Shown here in pieces: positions 7,375 to 15,185 of a stretch of DNA of 18,787 nucleotides. Made by a program: the position numbers and the translations under genes. Source of the DNA: an uncultured Ruminococcus sp. (GTDB taxonomy: Bacteria; Bacillota; Clostridia; Oscillospirales; Ruminococcaceae); the NCBI GenBank assembly GCA_900319195.1, contig ONNL01000034.1, positions 1-18,787 of the forward strand, in the 5' to 3' direction. Within the stretch, counting starts at the first letter, position 1. Every line of letters begins with the position of its first letter. The notes below the pieces were generated by a model that was given only the letters and a program-made list of their open reading frames with translations, did no database searches and was not told the origin of the DNA.

Positions 7375-9242
7375 TTCGCTCTCGCCTCCCCTCGCATTAT
7401 GTCGATAAGGCTGAATGCGGAACCGAGAAACAGCCAGAACAGCGGATCTACAGTTATTATACTGTCGTTGACGATACCCACAGCCATGAATCCGAGACAG
7501 CCTGTCATAAGGCAGAATACAAAGAGCCTATCCTTATCAGCGGAAAGCTCGGACGGTGCTGTCCTGCCGAAAAATCTCATGCCGCGGACGGCAAAGAGTC
7601 CGAACAGCACAAGCACCGCTATAAGTGCAGGTATGCCGCAGGTAACGGCGATTTGCAGGTACCGGTTGTGCGGCTTGTCGGTGACAATGTGATAGGTGCC
7701 GTGGGTGTTGCAGAGCCCTGCTATGTCGTCCTGCTCGAAAACGAAGGGATAATTTCCGCAGCCCTTTCCCGTCAGCAGACAGCCCTTGAGTATGGGGAGG
7801 GTATTCAGCCATATGTAGCCGCGTCCCGTTGCAAAGGAGTAGTATTTTTCGAGTCCCTTGCCTGCAAACTCGGACTGCGGTATGTCGGTTATCAGTCGGG
7901 CATTCTGCATGATAGCCTTTACGCCCTCGGTAGTTACAGCAAAGTCGATAGTGTCCTTATAGCCGCAGTCAATGCGGAGAATACCGCTCGTCACCGAGGC
8001 TGAGATATGCTTTCTTCCGTCCATCCCGTACACCACGATATTATTCGCGTCAAGCTGAGATACAGCGCTCTTTTCGCTGCCCTCATCAGAAATAGTCATT
8101 ATCTGTCCCTCGTCGTAGGGAGGAGTTATCACATAGGTGCCGGCATCGCCTTTTATGCGTACATCATAGCCGTCAATGCTCACGCTCTCAACGCGGAAAA
8201 GCTCGTTGTCAGCAGTCGAATACGCTCCCGAATTGGTGAAGCTCTTGATAATGTTCTTTAGAAAAGCGTTGTCGGTAGCAAGGCTGAGTCCGACAGCAGC
8301 GACCGCAAACACACCCGCGACAAGAAGCGTCCCCTTGATATTTATGAGCTTCTTGAACGCAAAGAATATCGTCATCAGAATAAGCTCCGCGGCAACGATG
8401 TAGAATGCCGCAGTTGAGTTGGACATGATACAGCCGATGAATGCTGCTGCCGTGAGGAGTGCTCCGAGTAATCTGCGGGCAGGCTTATCTGCCGATACAA
8501 TGCTGTATACAGCGACGGGGAACATCAGCGTGAAGAATCCGCCCGTATAGTTTGAGTTGTTGAACATCAGCACAGCCTCGCGGAAATCGTTTGAATGGCT
8601 GATATTTGCGGCTGCCTCGCGGTATTCCGAGGGAGCGATGATGTATTTCATAAACGGGAGCGTCATGAGCGGCACGGTGAGGTACTCAACAACAGCGAGC
8701 ACCGACACGACTGCTATAAGCAGTGTCAGCAGCAGCTTATACGCCCCGAGAGTTTTCTTGCAGATGTAATTATATCCGAAGCAGAATAGGACACAGTACG
8801 AGAAAATAGCAGCAAGTCCCTCAAATTCGGTGCACATACCGAGCAAGACGACCTCCCTGTGCGCCGATAGGACAGACGACAGGAATGCGGCAATAAGGTA
8901 CACACCGATACATATGAGGAGCGGTCTTGCGTCCCTGCTTTTTATTCGGTTGACATTGTACGGCTTATCGGGGAAGATGCGCTCACCGACCGCATAAATG
9001 CAGACAGCCGCAGCAATGATGAGGTATATGATCTCCTTGACATACAAAAACCAGTCCGCACACATTCCGTTGCTTGACGAGAAAATGACGAGCGAATCGC
9101 CTGTAAGTCTGAACAGATGAAGTCTTACTGCAAATACAGCAAGCAGTGCGGCGGCGGTCACAGCAACAGTAAAAATATATCTGTAGCGCGGATATTCCGA
9201 GGTCTGTGGAAGGTTTGATTTTTTGCTCCTATTTGTTTTCAA
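7371..9242 (-). CDS. O-antigen ligase/polymerase-like membrane protein
   Basis: Polytopic membrane protein of 623 aa from the TTG at 9242, preferred because GGAG lies 9 nt upstream; an in-frame TTG at 9257 has no ribosome site. About ten hydrophobic segments flank a large extracytoplasmic loop (about residues 330-530). That loop contains a soluble, probably beta-rich insert and then the Wzy_C-type signature: GRGYIW (Arg near 474), GKGCGNYPF and PHNRYLQ (His-Asn near 525). In WaaL, Wzy and related enzymes these residues move glycan chains from undecaprenyl pyrophosphate to an acceptor. In a Gram-positive, polymerisation or attachment of a surface polysaccharide is the likely role; the exact substrate cannot be read. 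It is the first gene of a two-gene operon with the lipoprotein PBP, overlapping by 4 nt, and has a consensus promoter at 9362-9390. Confidence 0.8.
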   Translation of the reverse strand: MKTNRSKKSNLPQTSEYPRYRYIFTVAVTAAALLAVFAVRLHLFRLTGDSLVIFSSSNGMCADWFLYVKEIIYLIIAAAVCIYAVGERIFPDKPYNVNRIKSRDARPLLICIGVYLIAAFLSSVLSAHREVVLLGMCTEFEGLAAIFSYCVLFCFGYNYICKKTLGAYKLLLTLLIAVVSVLAVVEYLTVPLMTLPFMKYIIAPSEYREAAANISHSNDFREAVLMFNNSNYTGGFFTLMFPVAVYSIVSADKPARRLLGALLTAAAFIGCIMSNSTAAFYIVAAELILMTIFFAFKKLINIKGTLLVAGVFAVAAVGLSLATDNAFLKNIIKSFTNSGAYSTADNELFRVESVSIDGYDVRIKGDAGTYVITPPYDEGQIMTISDEGSEKSAVSQLDANNIVVYGMDGRKHISASVTSGILRIDCGYKDTIDFAVTTEGVKAIMQNARLITDIPQSEFAGKGLEKYYSFATGRGYIWLNTLPILKGCLLTGKGCGNYPFVFEQDDIAGLCNTHGTYHIVTDKPHNRYLQIAVTCGIPALIAVLVLFGLFAVRGMRFFGRTAPSELSADKDRLFVFCLMTGCLGFMAVGIVNDSIITVDPLFWLFLGSAFSLIDIMRGEARAK

Positions 9243-9361
9243 CTGTTTACACTCCAAAATCGTTTAATAAATGCAGGCTTAAATTCTTGCCAAAAAGTAA
9301 TTATTATATAAGTTTATACGCTCTGTAAATCGAGAGATGATGCAGTATATCCATACGTTTA

Positions 9362-9390
9362 ATTATATCACAATATAGGCTGTATGTCAA
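9362..9390 (-). promoter_or_regulatory. Consensus SigA promoter of the ligase-PBP operon
   Basis: On the minus strand a perfect TTGACA (9390-9385), 17 nt and a perfect TATAAT (9367-9362), preceded by TGA (extended -10). Transcription should begin near 9355, giving a leader of about 110 nt before the TTG at 9242. No convincing riboswitch or attenuator was seen in that leader. Confidence 0.8.
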
Positions 9391-9724
9391 CCGATTTTCA
9401 GCATATTCCGCACAGTATAATCTGATGCAGAGCCTGTGCAGCCGTAAATCATGCCATTGAAATAATAATCATGATCAGAATAGCCGTTGCAAATTGGGAT
9501 TTGTTTATCTCTTTTTCCTGATGTGTGGAAAAATCGCCGGTATTACTCCTGCTGCAAAAGATAACATGGTCTTATTTAATGCGTTATGTTTTATGCTTTC
9601 AATAAAAAACATCTTTGGCTCAGCACAGAGTTTAAGGGCACCTCTAAAAACCTCTTCCGGAAAAAATCAATAACTGCAATAAAGAAACAGGCTGTGGGAT
9701 ACCGCTGCACTTGCCCTCCCTGCA
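9391..9724. other. Non-coding gap between divergent operons
   Basis: About 330 nt of AT-rich sequence with no supported gene. The short frames at 9586-9771 (plus) and 9591-9848 (minus) have no ribosome site and no family resemblance. GGGCACCTCTAAAAACCTC at 9636-9654 looks like the type of sequence found at ends of some insertion sequences, but no matching inverted copy or transposase is in the window. Nothing else was recognised. Confidence 0.4.
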
Positions 9725-9753
9725 TTGACTTTTTCGTACTGATACGATATAAT
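9725..9753 (+). promoter_or_regulatory. SigA promoter of the two-component operon
   Basis: TTGACT (9725-9730), 17 nt, then a perfect TATAAT (9748-9753). Predicted start of transcription is near 9760, leaving a leader of less than 20 nt that contains GGGAG (9764-9768) before the GTG start at 9778. The TYAAACAT repeats found at 11535 are not present here. Confidence 0.75.
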
Positions 9754-9777
9754 ATAAGCGTAAGGGAGTGATGCGAT

Positions 9778-10449
9778 GTGTTCAAAATACTGCTTGTAGA
9801 GGACGACAAGGACCTCAACAAGACCGTGTGCAAGTACCTTGATGCCAACGGTTATGAGGCTGTCGGGTGTCTGAATGCGAATGATGCGTACAATGAGATG
9901 TACAATAGTCTGTACAGCCTGATAATCTCGGACGTGATGATGCCTGACATTGACGGCTTTGAATTTGCACAGACCGTACGTGAGCTGAACAGCGATATAC
10001 CGATACTTTTCATGACCGCACGTGATGATTTTGCTTCCAAGAAAAAGGGCTATCGCATAGGTATTGACGATTATCTTGTAAAGCCTGTCGATCTTGACGA
10101 GCTGCTGTTAAAAATAGGTGCACTGCTCCGCCGTGCAAGGATCGCAAACGAGCATGAGCTGAAAATAGGCAGTCTTACTCTCAACTCCGACGAGCGCTCG
10201 GCTGTGCTTAACGGCGAGGAAATACCGCTTACGGCAAGGGAATTCAATATCCTGTTCAAGCTGCTCTCATACCCAAAAAAGACCTTTACCCGCTCGGCAC
10301 TTATGGACGAATTCTGGGACATCGAGAGCAATACAAGTCTGCGTGCGGTCGATGTTTATATCACAAAGCTGCGTGATAAGTTTTCCGACTGCGGCGATTT
10401 TGAGATCGTTACCGTACACGGTCTGGGTTACAAGGCGGTCATAAAATGA
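9778..10449 (+). CDS. OmpR/PhoB-family response regulator
   Basis: 223 aa, GTG start with GGGAG 9 nt upstream; the ATG at 9776 is out of frame. The receiver domain (1-115) has the acidic pair Asp9/Asp10, the phospho-acceptor Asp52 in ISDVMMPDIDG, Thr80 and Lys102 in DDYLVKPVD. The C-terminal winged-helix DNA-binding domain (about 128-223) carries LTAREFNILFKLL, the recognition-helix region around SLRAVDVYITKLRDKF, and the family-typical end VHGLGYKAVIK. It is a cytoplasmic transcription factor, phosphorylated by the kinase whose ATG overlaps its TGA (ATGA at 10446-10449). The 11-bp-spaced repeats at 11535-11564 are the probable target site. Its signal is unknown. Confidence 0.95.
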   Translation: MFKILLVEDDKDLNKTVCKYLDANGYEAVGCLNANDAYNEMYNSLYSLIISDVMMPDIDGFEFAQTVRELNSDIPILFMTARDDFASKKKGYRIGIDDYLVKPVDLDELLLKIGALLRRARIANEHELKIGSLTLNSDERSAVLNGEEIPLTAREFNILFKLLSYPKKTFTRSALMDEFWDIESNTSLRAVDVYITKLRDKFSDCGDFEIVTVHGLGYKAVIK

Positions 10450-11504
10450 GAGAGGTGGTTGAAAGGCGCAAAAAGCGGCGCTGGAACATTTTCCGCTATT
10501 TACTCTTTTTCGTACTGGTCGGATTCATCGTTACTGTTTCGTTTATTCTGATGTTCAAGCTGACAGATTATGACAGGGACGAGATACTTGCGGTCTCGCC
10601 GATAGTTTTCGGTAATGTCCTGTTCATCACATTTCTGTTCTGGCTTCTTGACGGCATACGCAGGCACCTCACGGTAGAGAAGCCTGTAAGGAGAATAAAT
10701 GAAAGCCTTGAAAAGATAACCGAGGGCGATTTTGCGGTGCGGATCCCTCTTTTGAAGGCACCTACGGGTTACAGCGAATTTAATCCCATAATCGAGCAAA
10801 TAAATAAAATGACAAGTGAGCTTGCAAGTGTCGAAACGCTGAAAACGGACTTTATTTCCAACGTTTCACACGAGCTTAAAACGCCGCTTGCGGTCATTCA
10901 GAATTACGGGACAATGCTGCAAAGCCCCGAGCTTACCGACGATGAACGTATCGAATATGCAAAAGCCGTGACCGATGCTTCAAAGCGGCTGAGTGTCCTG
11001 ATTACCAATATATTAAAGCTGAATAAGCTCGAAAATCAGAGGATAACTCCGCAGAAAAAGCGGTATAATCTCAGCGAGCAGCTCTGCGAATGTCTTTTGC
11101 AGTTTGAGGAGCTCTGGAATGAGAAGGATATTGAGATAGAGACCGAGCTTGACGACAGTATTTTTATATCTGCCGATGAAGAGCTCCTGACACTTGTGTG
11201 GAACAATCTCTTCTCAAATGCGCTGAAATTCACCTCAAGCGGCGGCAGGGTAACGGTCAGGCTTTACGCCGAAAACGGCTTTGCAGTTACCGAAGTGACC
11301 GATACAGGCTGCGGAATCGACGAGGAAACGGGTCGGCATATTTTCGATAAATTCTATCAGGGTGACACCTCTCACGCTATGCAGGGCAACGGCTTGGGAC
11401 TGGCGCTCGTCAAGCGTGTGATAGATATGACGGGCGGCACGATAGCGGTCAAAAGTGCTGTCGGCAAAGGCAGCACTTTTACAGTAAAAATCAAGCAGGA
11501 GTGA
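10446..11504 (+). CDS. Membrane sensor histidine kinase, intramembrane-sensing type
   Basis: 352 aa. A basic N-terminus (RRKKRRW) precedes TM1 (about 15-38) and TM2 (about 53-70), separated by only about 15 residues, so there is no real extracytoplasmic sensor domain. A HAMP-like linker follows (about 75-130), then HisKA with phospho-acceptor His142 in NVSHELKTPL, and the HATPase_c domain: N box WNNLFSNALKF (Asn254), G1 DTGCGI (286-291), F box FDKFYQ and G2 GNGLGLAL (314-321). All catalytic motifs are intact. It is translationally coupled to the response regulator. The lack of a loop suggests sensing within the membrane or through a partner protein; the membrane protein at 11611 is a candidate partner, which is inference. 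The stop codon sits inside the loop of the operon terminator. Confidence 0.94.
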   Translation: MREVVERRKKRRWNIFRYLLFFVLVGFIVTVSFILMFKLTDYDRDEILAVSPIVFGNVLFITFLFWLLDGIRRHLTVEKPVRRINESLEKITEGDFAVRIPLLKAPTGYSEFNPIIEQINKMTSELASVETLKTDFISNVSHELKTPLAVIQNYGTMLQSPELTDDERIEYAKAVTDASKRLSVLITNILKLNKLENQRITPQKKRYNLSEQLCECLLQFEELWNEKDIEIETELDDSIFISADEELLTLVWNNLFSNALKFTSSGGRVTVRLYAENGFAVTEVTDTGCGIDEETGRHIFDKFYQGDTSHAMQGNGLGLALVKRVIDMTGGTIAVKSAVGKGSTFTVKIKQE

Positions 11505-11521
11505 AAGCTCCTGCTTTTTTT
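11493..11521 (+). terminator. Rho-independent terminator overlapping the kinase stop codon
   Basis: AAGCAGGAG (11493-11501) and CTCCTGCTT (11508-11516) form a 9-bp stem with a 6-nt loop, followed by a run of T to 11521. The kinase TGA (11502-11504) lies in the loop. It separates the two-component operon from the promoter and operator that begin about 14 nt further on. Confidence 0.88.
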
Positions 11522-11534
11522 GCGTTAACAAAAC

Positions 11535-11578
11535 TTAAACATTTCTCAAACATCTTTCAAACATCACCTGTGTAGAAT
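11535..11578 (+). promoter_or_regulatory. Three 11-bp-spaced direct repeats and activator-type promoter
   Basis: TTAAACAT (11535-11542), TCAAACAT (11546-11553) and TCAAACAT (11557-11564) repeat with a period of exactly 11 bp; a weaker fourth copy may begin at 11524. A -10-like TAGAAT (11573-11578) follows 8 nt later, and where the -35 should be (about 11550-11555) there is no consensus hexamer. Tandem half-sites one helical turn apart, overlapping the -35, are the known arrangement for OmpR/PhoB-family activators. The inferred regulator is the response regulator at 9778, acting on the operon at 11611-13081. Confidence 0.65.
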
Positions 11579-11610
11579 ATAGACAACATAAAACACAGGA
11601 GGTCAAAATT

Positions 11611-11985
11611 ATGAATACAAACTTCGATTACAGCTACTCGGCTGACGAGCAGAAAAGGCTTGACGAGATAAGGTCTAAATACACCGAAACGCCAAATGTC
11701 ATTACAAAGCGCGAACAGCTTGAAGCACTCGACAGAAAAGCCGACAGTGCAGGCATGACAGCTTCGCTTTGCACGGGCATTCTCGGGACGCTTATCTTTG
11801 GCTTCGGTATGTGCCTTGCGCTTGTGTGGGATATGCTTATCCCCGGTATCATTGTCGGCATTATCGGCTTTGCGGTGCTGATGTATGCGTATCCGCTTTA
11901 CAGAAAGCTGAATACTGCCAAAAAGAAGGAGCTTGCACCGCAGATATTGCAGCTTGTAAGCGCGATCGAGAAAGGAGCAAGGTAA
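11611..11985 (+). CDS. Small two-helix membrane protein of unknown function
   Basis: 124 aa, ATG with a strong AGGAGG 8 nt upstream. A charged cytoplasmic-looking N-terminal region (about 1-48, predicted helical, rich in Lys, Glu and Asp) is followed by TM1 (about 50-71) and TM2 (about 75-96), then a basic amphipathic tail (about 97-124). No family was recognised. It is the first gene of the operon behind the 11-bp repeats, and its TAA is separated by 1 nt from the ATG of the SDR-type enzyme. Its place beside a kinase lacking a sensor loop makes a role in sensing, or as target of the envelope response, plausible but unproven. Confidence 0.8.
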   Translation: MNTNFDYSYSADEQKRLDEIRSKYTETPNVITKREQLEALDRKADSAGMTASLCTGILGTLIFGFGMCLALVWDMLIPGIIVGIIGFAVLMYAYPLYRKLNTAKKKELAPQILQLVSAIEKGAR

Positions 11986-11986
11986 A

Positions 11987-13000
11987 ATGAGTGAGAGAAT
12001 TTACATAGTGACAGGTGCAGCAGGATTTCTTGGCGGAACAGTCTGCCGTCAGCTTATCGAGCGTGGAGAAAAAGTCAGAGCTTTTGTACTGGAAAATGAT
12101 CCTGCGGCAAGATTTATTCCCGAGGGTGCTGAGATAGTTTACGGTGACCTCTGTGACAGGGAGAGCCTTGAAAGGCTGTTTACAGTCCCCGAGGGAATGA
12201 CGAGCATTGTCCTGCACATTGCAAGTATCGTGACAGTTGACCCGAGATACAGTCCGAAGGTCATAGATGTGAATGTTGGCGGCACGAAGAACATTATTGA
12301 TATGTGCCTTGCCCACAGCGAATGTGAAAAGCTCGTTTATTGCAGCAGTACGGGTGCTATTCCCGAGGTGCCGAAGGGCAGGCGCATAAGAGAGGTGGAT
12401 TTCTTTGACGAGGACAGGGTCGAGGGCTGCTATTCAATGTCAAAGGCAATGGCAACGCAGGCGGTGCTCGATGCGGTAAGTGAGAAGGGACTTAACGCCT
12501 GTGTGGTACACCCCAGCGGAATTATGGGACCCGAGGATTTCGCGGTCGGTGAAACAACGGGTACACTTATCAAGATGATCGAGGGCAAAATGCCTATGGG
12601 TATCAGCGGCACATTCAATCTCTGCGATGTTCGTGACCTTGCAGGCGGAACAATAGCCGCTGCGGATAAGGGCAGGAGAGGGGAGTGCTATATCTTGGGC
12701 AATGATGCGATAAGCTTCAAGGATTTCTGTGAGCTGGTCTCAAGTGAAGCAAATTGCAGGGCACCGAAGCTTTTCCTGCCGATCGCTGCTGCAAATCTGA
12801 TAGCGAAGCTCTCGGAAGCAAGTGCAAGGCGAAAGGGTCAAAAGCCGCTCATGACGTCATTTTCGGTCTACAATCTTGCACGCAACAATGAGTTTGATTC
12901 CTCAAAGGCGAGGCACGAGCTGGGCTACAAAACAAGGTCATACAGAGAGACGATACACGATGAGATAGCATGGCTCAAGGCAAGCGGAAAGATAGCGTAA
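11987..13000 (+). CDS. Extended SDR enzyme, dihydroflavonol-reductase-like NAD(P) oxidoreductase
   Basis: 337 aa. The N-terminal Rossmann fold has the glycine motif TGAAGFLG (9-16) and a basic stretch after beta-2. The active site shows CSSTGAIPE (Ser near 120-121) and the Tyr149-x-x-x-Lys153 pair in YSMSK. VHPSGIMGPED and the GYKTRSYRETI C-terminus fit the extended SDR (NAD-dependent epimerase/dehydratase) family, closest in feel to dihydroflavonol-4-reductase and 3-beta-HSD types. It is soluble, and its substrate cannot be told from sequence; an NAD(P)-dependent reduction or oxidation of a hydroxy/keto group is expected. The start lies 1 nt after the upstream stop codon, with GGAG in the end of that gene (11973-11976). 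It is followed by the start of a second SDR gene that is truncated. Confidence 0.9.
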   Translation: MSERIYIVTGAAGFLGGTVCRQLIERGEKVRAFVLENDPAARFIPEGAEIVYGDLCDRESLERLFTVPEGMTSIVLHIASIVTVDPRYSPKVIDVNVGGTKNIIDMCLAHSECEKLVYCSSTGAIPEVPKGRRIREVDFFDEDRVEGCYSMSKAMATQAVLDAVSEKGLNACVVHPSGIMGPEDFAVGETTGTLIKMIEGKMPMGISGTFNLCDVRDLAGGTIAAADKGRRGECYILGNDAISFKDFCELVSSEANCRAPKLFLPIAAANLIAKLSEASARRKGQKPLMTSFSVYNLARNNEFDSSKARHELGYKTRSYRETIHDEIAWLKASGKIA

Positions 13001-13009
13001 GGTGTTACT

Positions 13010-13081
13010 ATGAAGGTATGCGTGATAACGGGCGGCGGAAGCGGAATGGGACTTGCAGCTGCAAAGGCTTTCCTCAGATAG
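13010..13081 (+). pseudogene. 5' remnant of a short-chain dehydrogenase/reductase gene
   Basis: An ATG at 13010, with AAGGTG 5 nt upstream, opens a 23-codon frame that encodes beta-1 and the cofactor loop of a classical SDR: ITGGGSGMGLAAAKAFL, with the TGxxxGxG dinucleotide-binding motif. It then ends at TAG (13079-13081), and the ftsH stop codon lies only 15 nt away on the other strand. A working SDR needs about 250 residues, including the Ser-Tyr-Lys triad, so this is the broken front of a third operon gene. The sequence beyond the stop is the 3' end of ftsH in antisense, so the rest of the gene was removed by a deletion or rearrangement rather than by a point mutation. Confidence 0.8.
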
Positions 13082-13096
13082 CTCTCCCACGATAAA

Positions 13097-14926
13097 TTAT
13101 GCGGTAACGGTCTCCTTATTGAGTATCTCCATGAATTCCTCGCCCGTGATAGTCTCGCGTTCAAGCAGGAACTTAGCGAGCTCGTGGAGCTTATCAATAT
13201 TCTCGGTGAGGATCTGCTTTGCGTTTTCGTGAGCCTTTGAAATGATATGGTTGACCTCGGTGTCTATCTTTGCGGCAGTCTCAGCGGAGCACGCAAGTGA
13301 GGTATCGCCGCCGAGGTACTGGTTGGTGACGGTCTCAAGAGCTACCATATCGAAGTCGTCGCTCATGCCGTAGCGAGTGACCATTGCCCTCGCTATCCGA
13401 GTAGCCTTTTCGATGTCATTTGAAGCGCCCGAGGTGCAGGTGTTGAAAATGACCTCCTCAGCCGAGCGTCCGCCCGTGAGCGTGGTTATCTTCGCAAGAG
13501 CCTCCTCCTTTGAGAGCAGTACCTTTTCGCCCTCGTCAACCTGCATTGTATAGCCGAGTGCGCCCGAGGTACGCGGGATTATCGTTATCTTGTGTACGGG
13601 AGCGGAGTCCTTCTGCTTTGCCGCAACAAGTGCGTGACCTATTTCGTGGTAAGCGATGATCTCCTTTTCCTCCTGCGAGATAACGGCATTCTTGCGCTGA
13701 TACCCTGCGATCACCACCTCGACGCTCTCCTCAAGGTCTGTCTGTATTACCATGTTTCGACCGCCTCTTACGGCTCTTAGAGCGGCTTCATTGACGATAT
13801 TTGCAAGCTCAGCGCCCGAAGCGCCTGCCGTAGCTCTTGCGATAGCGTTGTAGTCGATGCCCTCTGCGGTCTTTATGTCCTTTGCGTGAACCTTTAAAAT
13901 TGACTCACGTCCCTGAAGGTCGGGGAGCTCAACGGGGATACGTCTGTCAAAGCGTCCGGGGCGGAGAAGTGCAGGGTCGAGCGAATCGGGACGGTTAGTC
14001 GCGGCGAGGATAACAACACCCTTTTTGCCGTCAAATCCGTCCATTTCGGCAAGGAGCTGATTGAGAGTCTGCTCACGCTCGTCGTTGCCCGAGAACTGTC
14101 CGTCGCGCTTTTTGCCTATGGTGTCAATTTCGTCGATGAACACGATACACGGAGCCTTTTCGTTTGCCTGCTGGAAGAGGTCGCGCACCTTAGCCGCACC
14201 CATTCCGACGAACATCTCCACGAATTCCGAGCCCGAAATTGAGAAGAACGGCACATTTGCCTCACCTGCGACAGCCTTTGCGAGCAGGGTCTTGCCCGTT
14301 CCGGGAGGTCCTACGAGGAGCGCTCCCTTTGGCAGGTCGGCACCTATCTCGGCGTATTTGTCGGGATTGTGCAGGAAATCGACTATCTCCTCAAGAGCCT
14401 CCTTTGCCTCGTCCTGACCTGCGACATCAGCGAAGGTCTTGCCGCTCTGAGCCTTGACGTATATTTTAGCATTGGATTTTCCGAAGGACATCGCATTGGA
14501 ACCGCCTATTCTTCGGCTCATACCGCGCATGAGGACGTTCCAGAGGATTATCATGAAAACGAGGGGGAGCACCCATGCAACTATGAAATCGAAAATGGGA
14601 TTAGTCTCCTCGATGCTTCCCGTGAAATCAATGTTCCCCTTGCTGTAAAGGCGGTCAACGAGCTCATCATCGTCTATTCTGACAGTCGAGTAAATGCACG
14701 TCGTACCGTCGGTCTTTGTGACCTGAAACAGTATCTTATCCTGCTGGATCTCGACCTTTTTAACGTTGCCGTCATCGACCTGCGAGAGAAAATAGCTGTA
14801 ATTGGTCTCCTTTATCCGGGCCTTGTTTATTGCAGGGACTATCACCGAATTGAAAAGCAATATCACGAGGACGGTGATAGCCGCAAAGATTATGTAAATC
14901 TTGGGACTGTTCTTTTTTTCGTTCAA
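13097..14926 (-). CDS. ftsH: ATP-dependent zinc metalloprotease FtsH
   Basis: 609 aa, TTG start with AGGAGG 9 nt upstream. TM1 (about 10-30), an extracytoplasmic domain (about 35-110) and TM2 (about 112-132) anchor it in the membrane. The AAA module has Walker A GPPGTGKT (206-213), Walker B IVFIDEID (Asp265/Glu266), pore motif FVGMGAAKVRDLF and the second region of homology with ATNRPDSLDPALLRPGRFDR. The protease domain has the zinc site HEIGH (His427, His431) and the third ligand Asp504 in SNDIEKAT. Length and motifs are normal for FtsH, which degrades membrane and short-lived regulatory proteins and controls envelope quality. It is monocistronic with its own promoter at 14961-14989. The C-terminus is intact (KETVTA), but no terminator is visible after it: 15 nt downstream it meets the truncated SDR gene in convergent orientation. 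Confidence 0.97.
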   Translation of the reverse strand: MNEKKNSPKIYIIFAAITVLVILLFNSVIVPAINKARIKETNYSYFLSQVDDGNVKKVEIQQDKILFQVTKTDGTTCIYSTVRIDDDELVDRLYSKGNIDFTGSIEETNPIFDFIVAWVLPLVFMIILWNVLMRGMSRRIGGSNAMSFGKSNAKIYVKAQSGKTFADVAGQDEAKEALEEIVDFLHNPDKYAEIGADLPKGALLVGPPGTGKTLLAKAVAGEANVPFFSISGSEFVEMFVGMGAAKVRDLFQQANEKAPCIVFIDEIDTIGKKRDGQFSGNDEREQTLNQLLAEMDGFDGKKGVVILAATNRPDSLDPALLRPGRFDRRIPVELPDLQGRESILKVHAKDIKTAEGIDYNAIARATAGASGAELANIVNEAALRAVRGGRNMVIQTDLEESVEVVIAGYQRKNAVISQEEKEIIAYHEIGHALVAAKQKDSAPVHKITIIPRTSGALGYTMQVDEGEKVLLSKEEALAKITTLTGGRSAEEVIFNTCTSGASNDIEKATRIARAMVTRYGMSDDFDMVALETVTNQYLGGDTSLACSAETAAKIDTEVNHIISKAHENAKQILTENIDKLHELAKFLLERETITGEEFMEILNKETVTA

Positions 14927-14960
14927 GATACTTTACCTCCTATGTGTTGGTTACAATACG

Positions 14961-14989
14961 ATTATATCATGTCAAATTAAAAAAATCAA
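14961..14989 (-). promoter_or_regulatory. SigA promoter of ftsH
   Basis: On the minus strand TTGATT (14989-14984), 17 nt, TATAAT (14966-14961), preceded by TGA (extended -10). Start of transcription is near 14954, so the leader is about 28 nt and contains the AGGAGG site. The gap from here to 15185 holds no gene that I can support; TCCCG/CGGGA at 15139-15150 is a short palindrome of unknown role. Confidence 0.7.
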
Positions 14990-15185
14990 CAGGAAAAATG
15001 TGATAAATCTGAAATCTGCGTGAAATGTCCGCGTCGGGCCCATAAAATTACATCATGTGGGAATCATTGACCGTACAGTGCACATAATATGGTATATGCA
15101 GAGGTGTAAAACGCTTGAATTACGTACAAATTGTTTTGTCCCGCACGGGATTTATAGTTCAAATCTCCGAATTTGGCGCTATCGG

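Noticed and set aside
7350..8003. 217-codon plus-strand open frame
   Set aside because: Antisense to the ligase-like gene; composition is that of a reverse-frame shadow.
9243..9257. TTG at 9257 as start of the ligase-like gene
   Set aside because: No ribosome site upstream, whereas GGAG within this stretch serves the TTG at 9242; the difference is only five residues.
14369..14980. 203-codon plus-strand open frame
   Set aside because: Antisense to the ftsH N-terminus, with no ribosome site.
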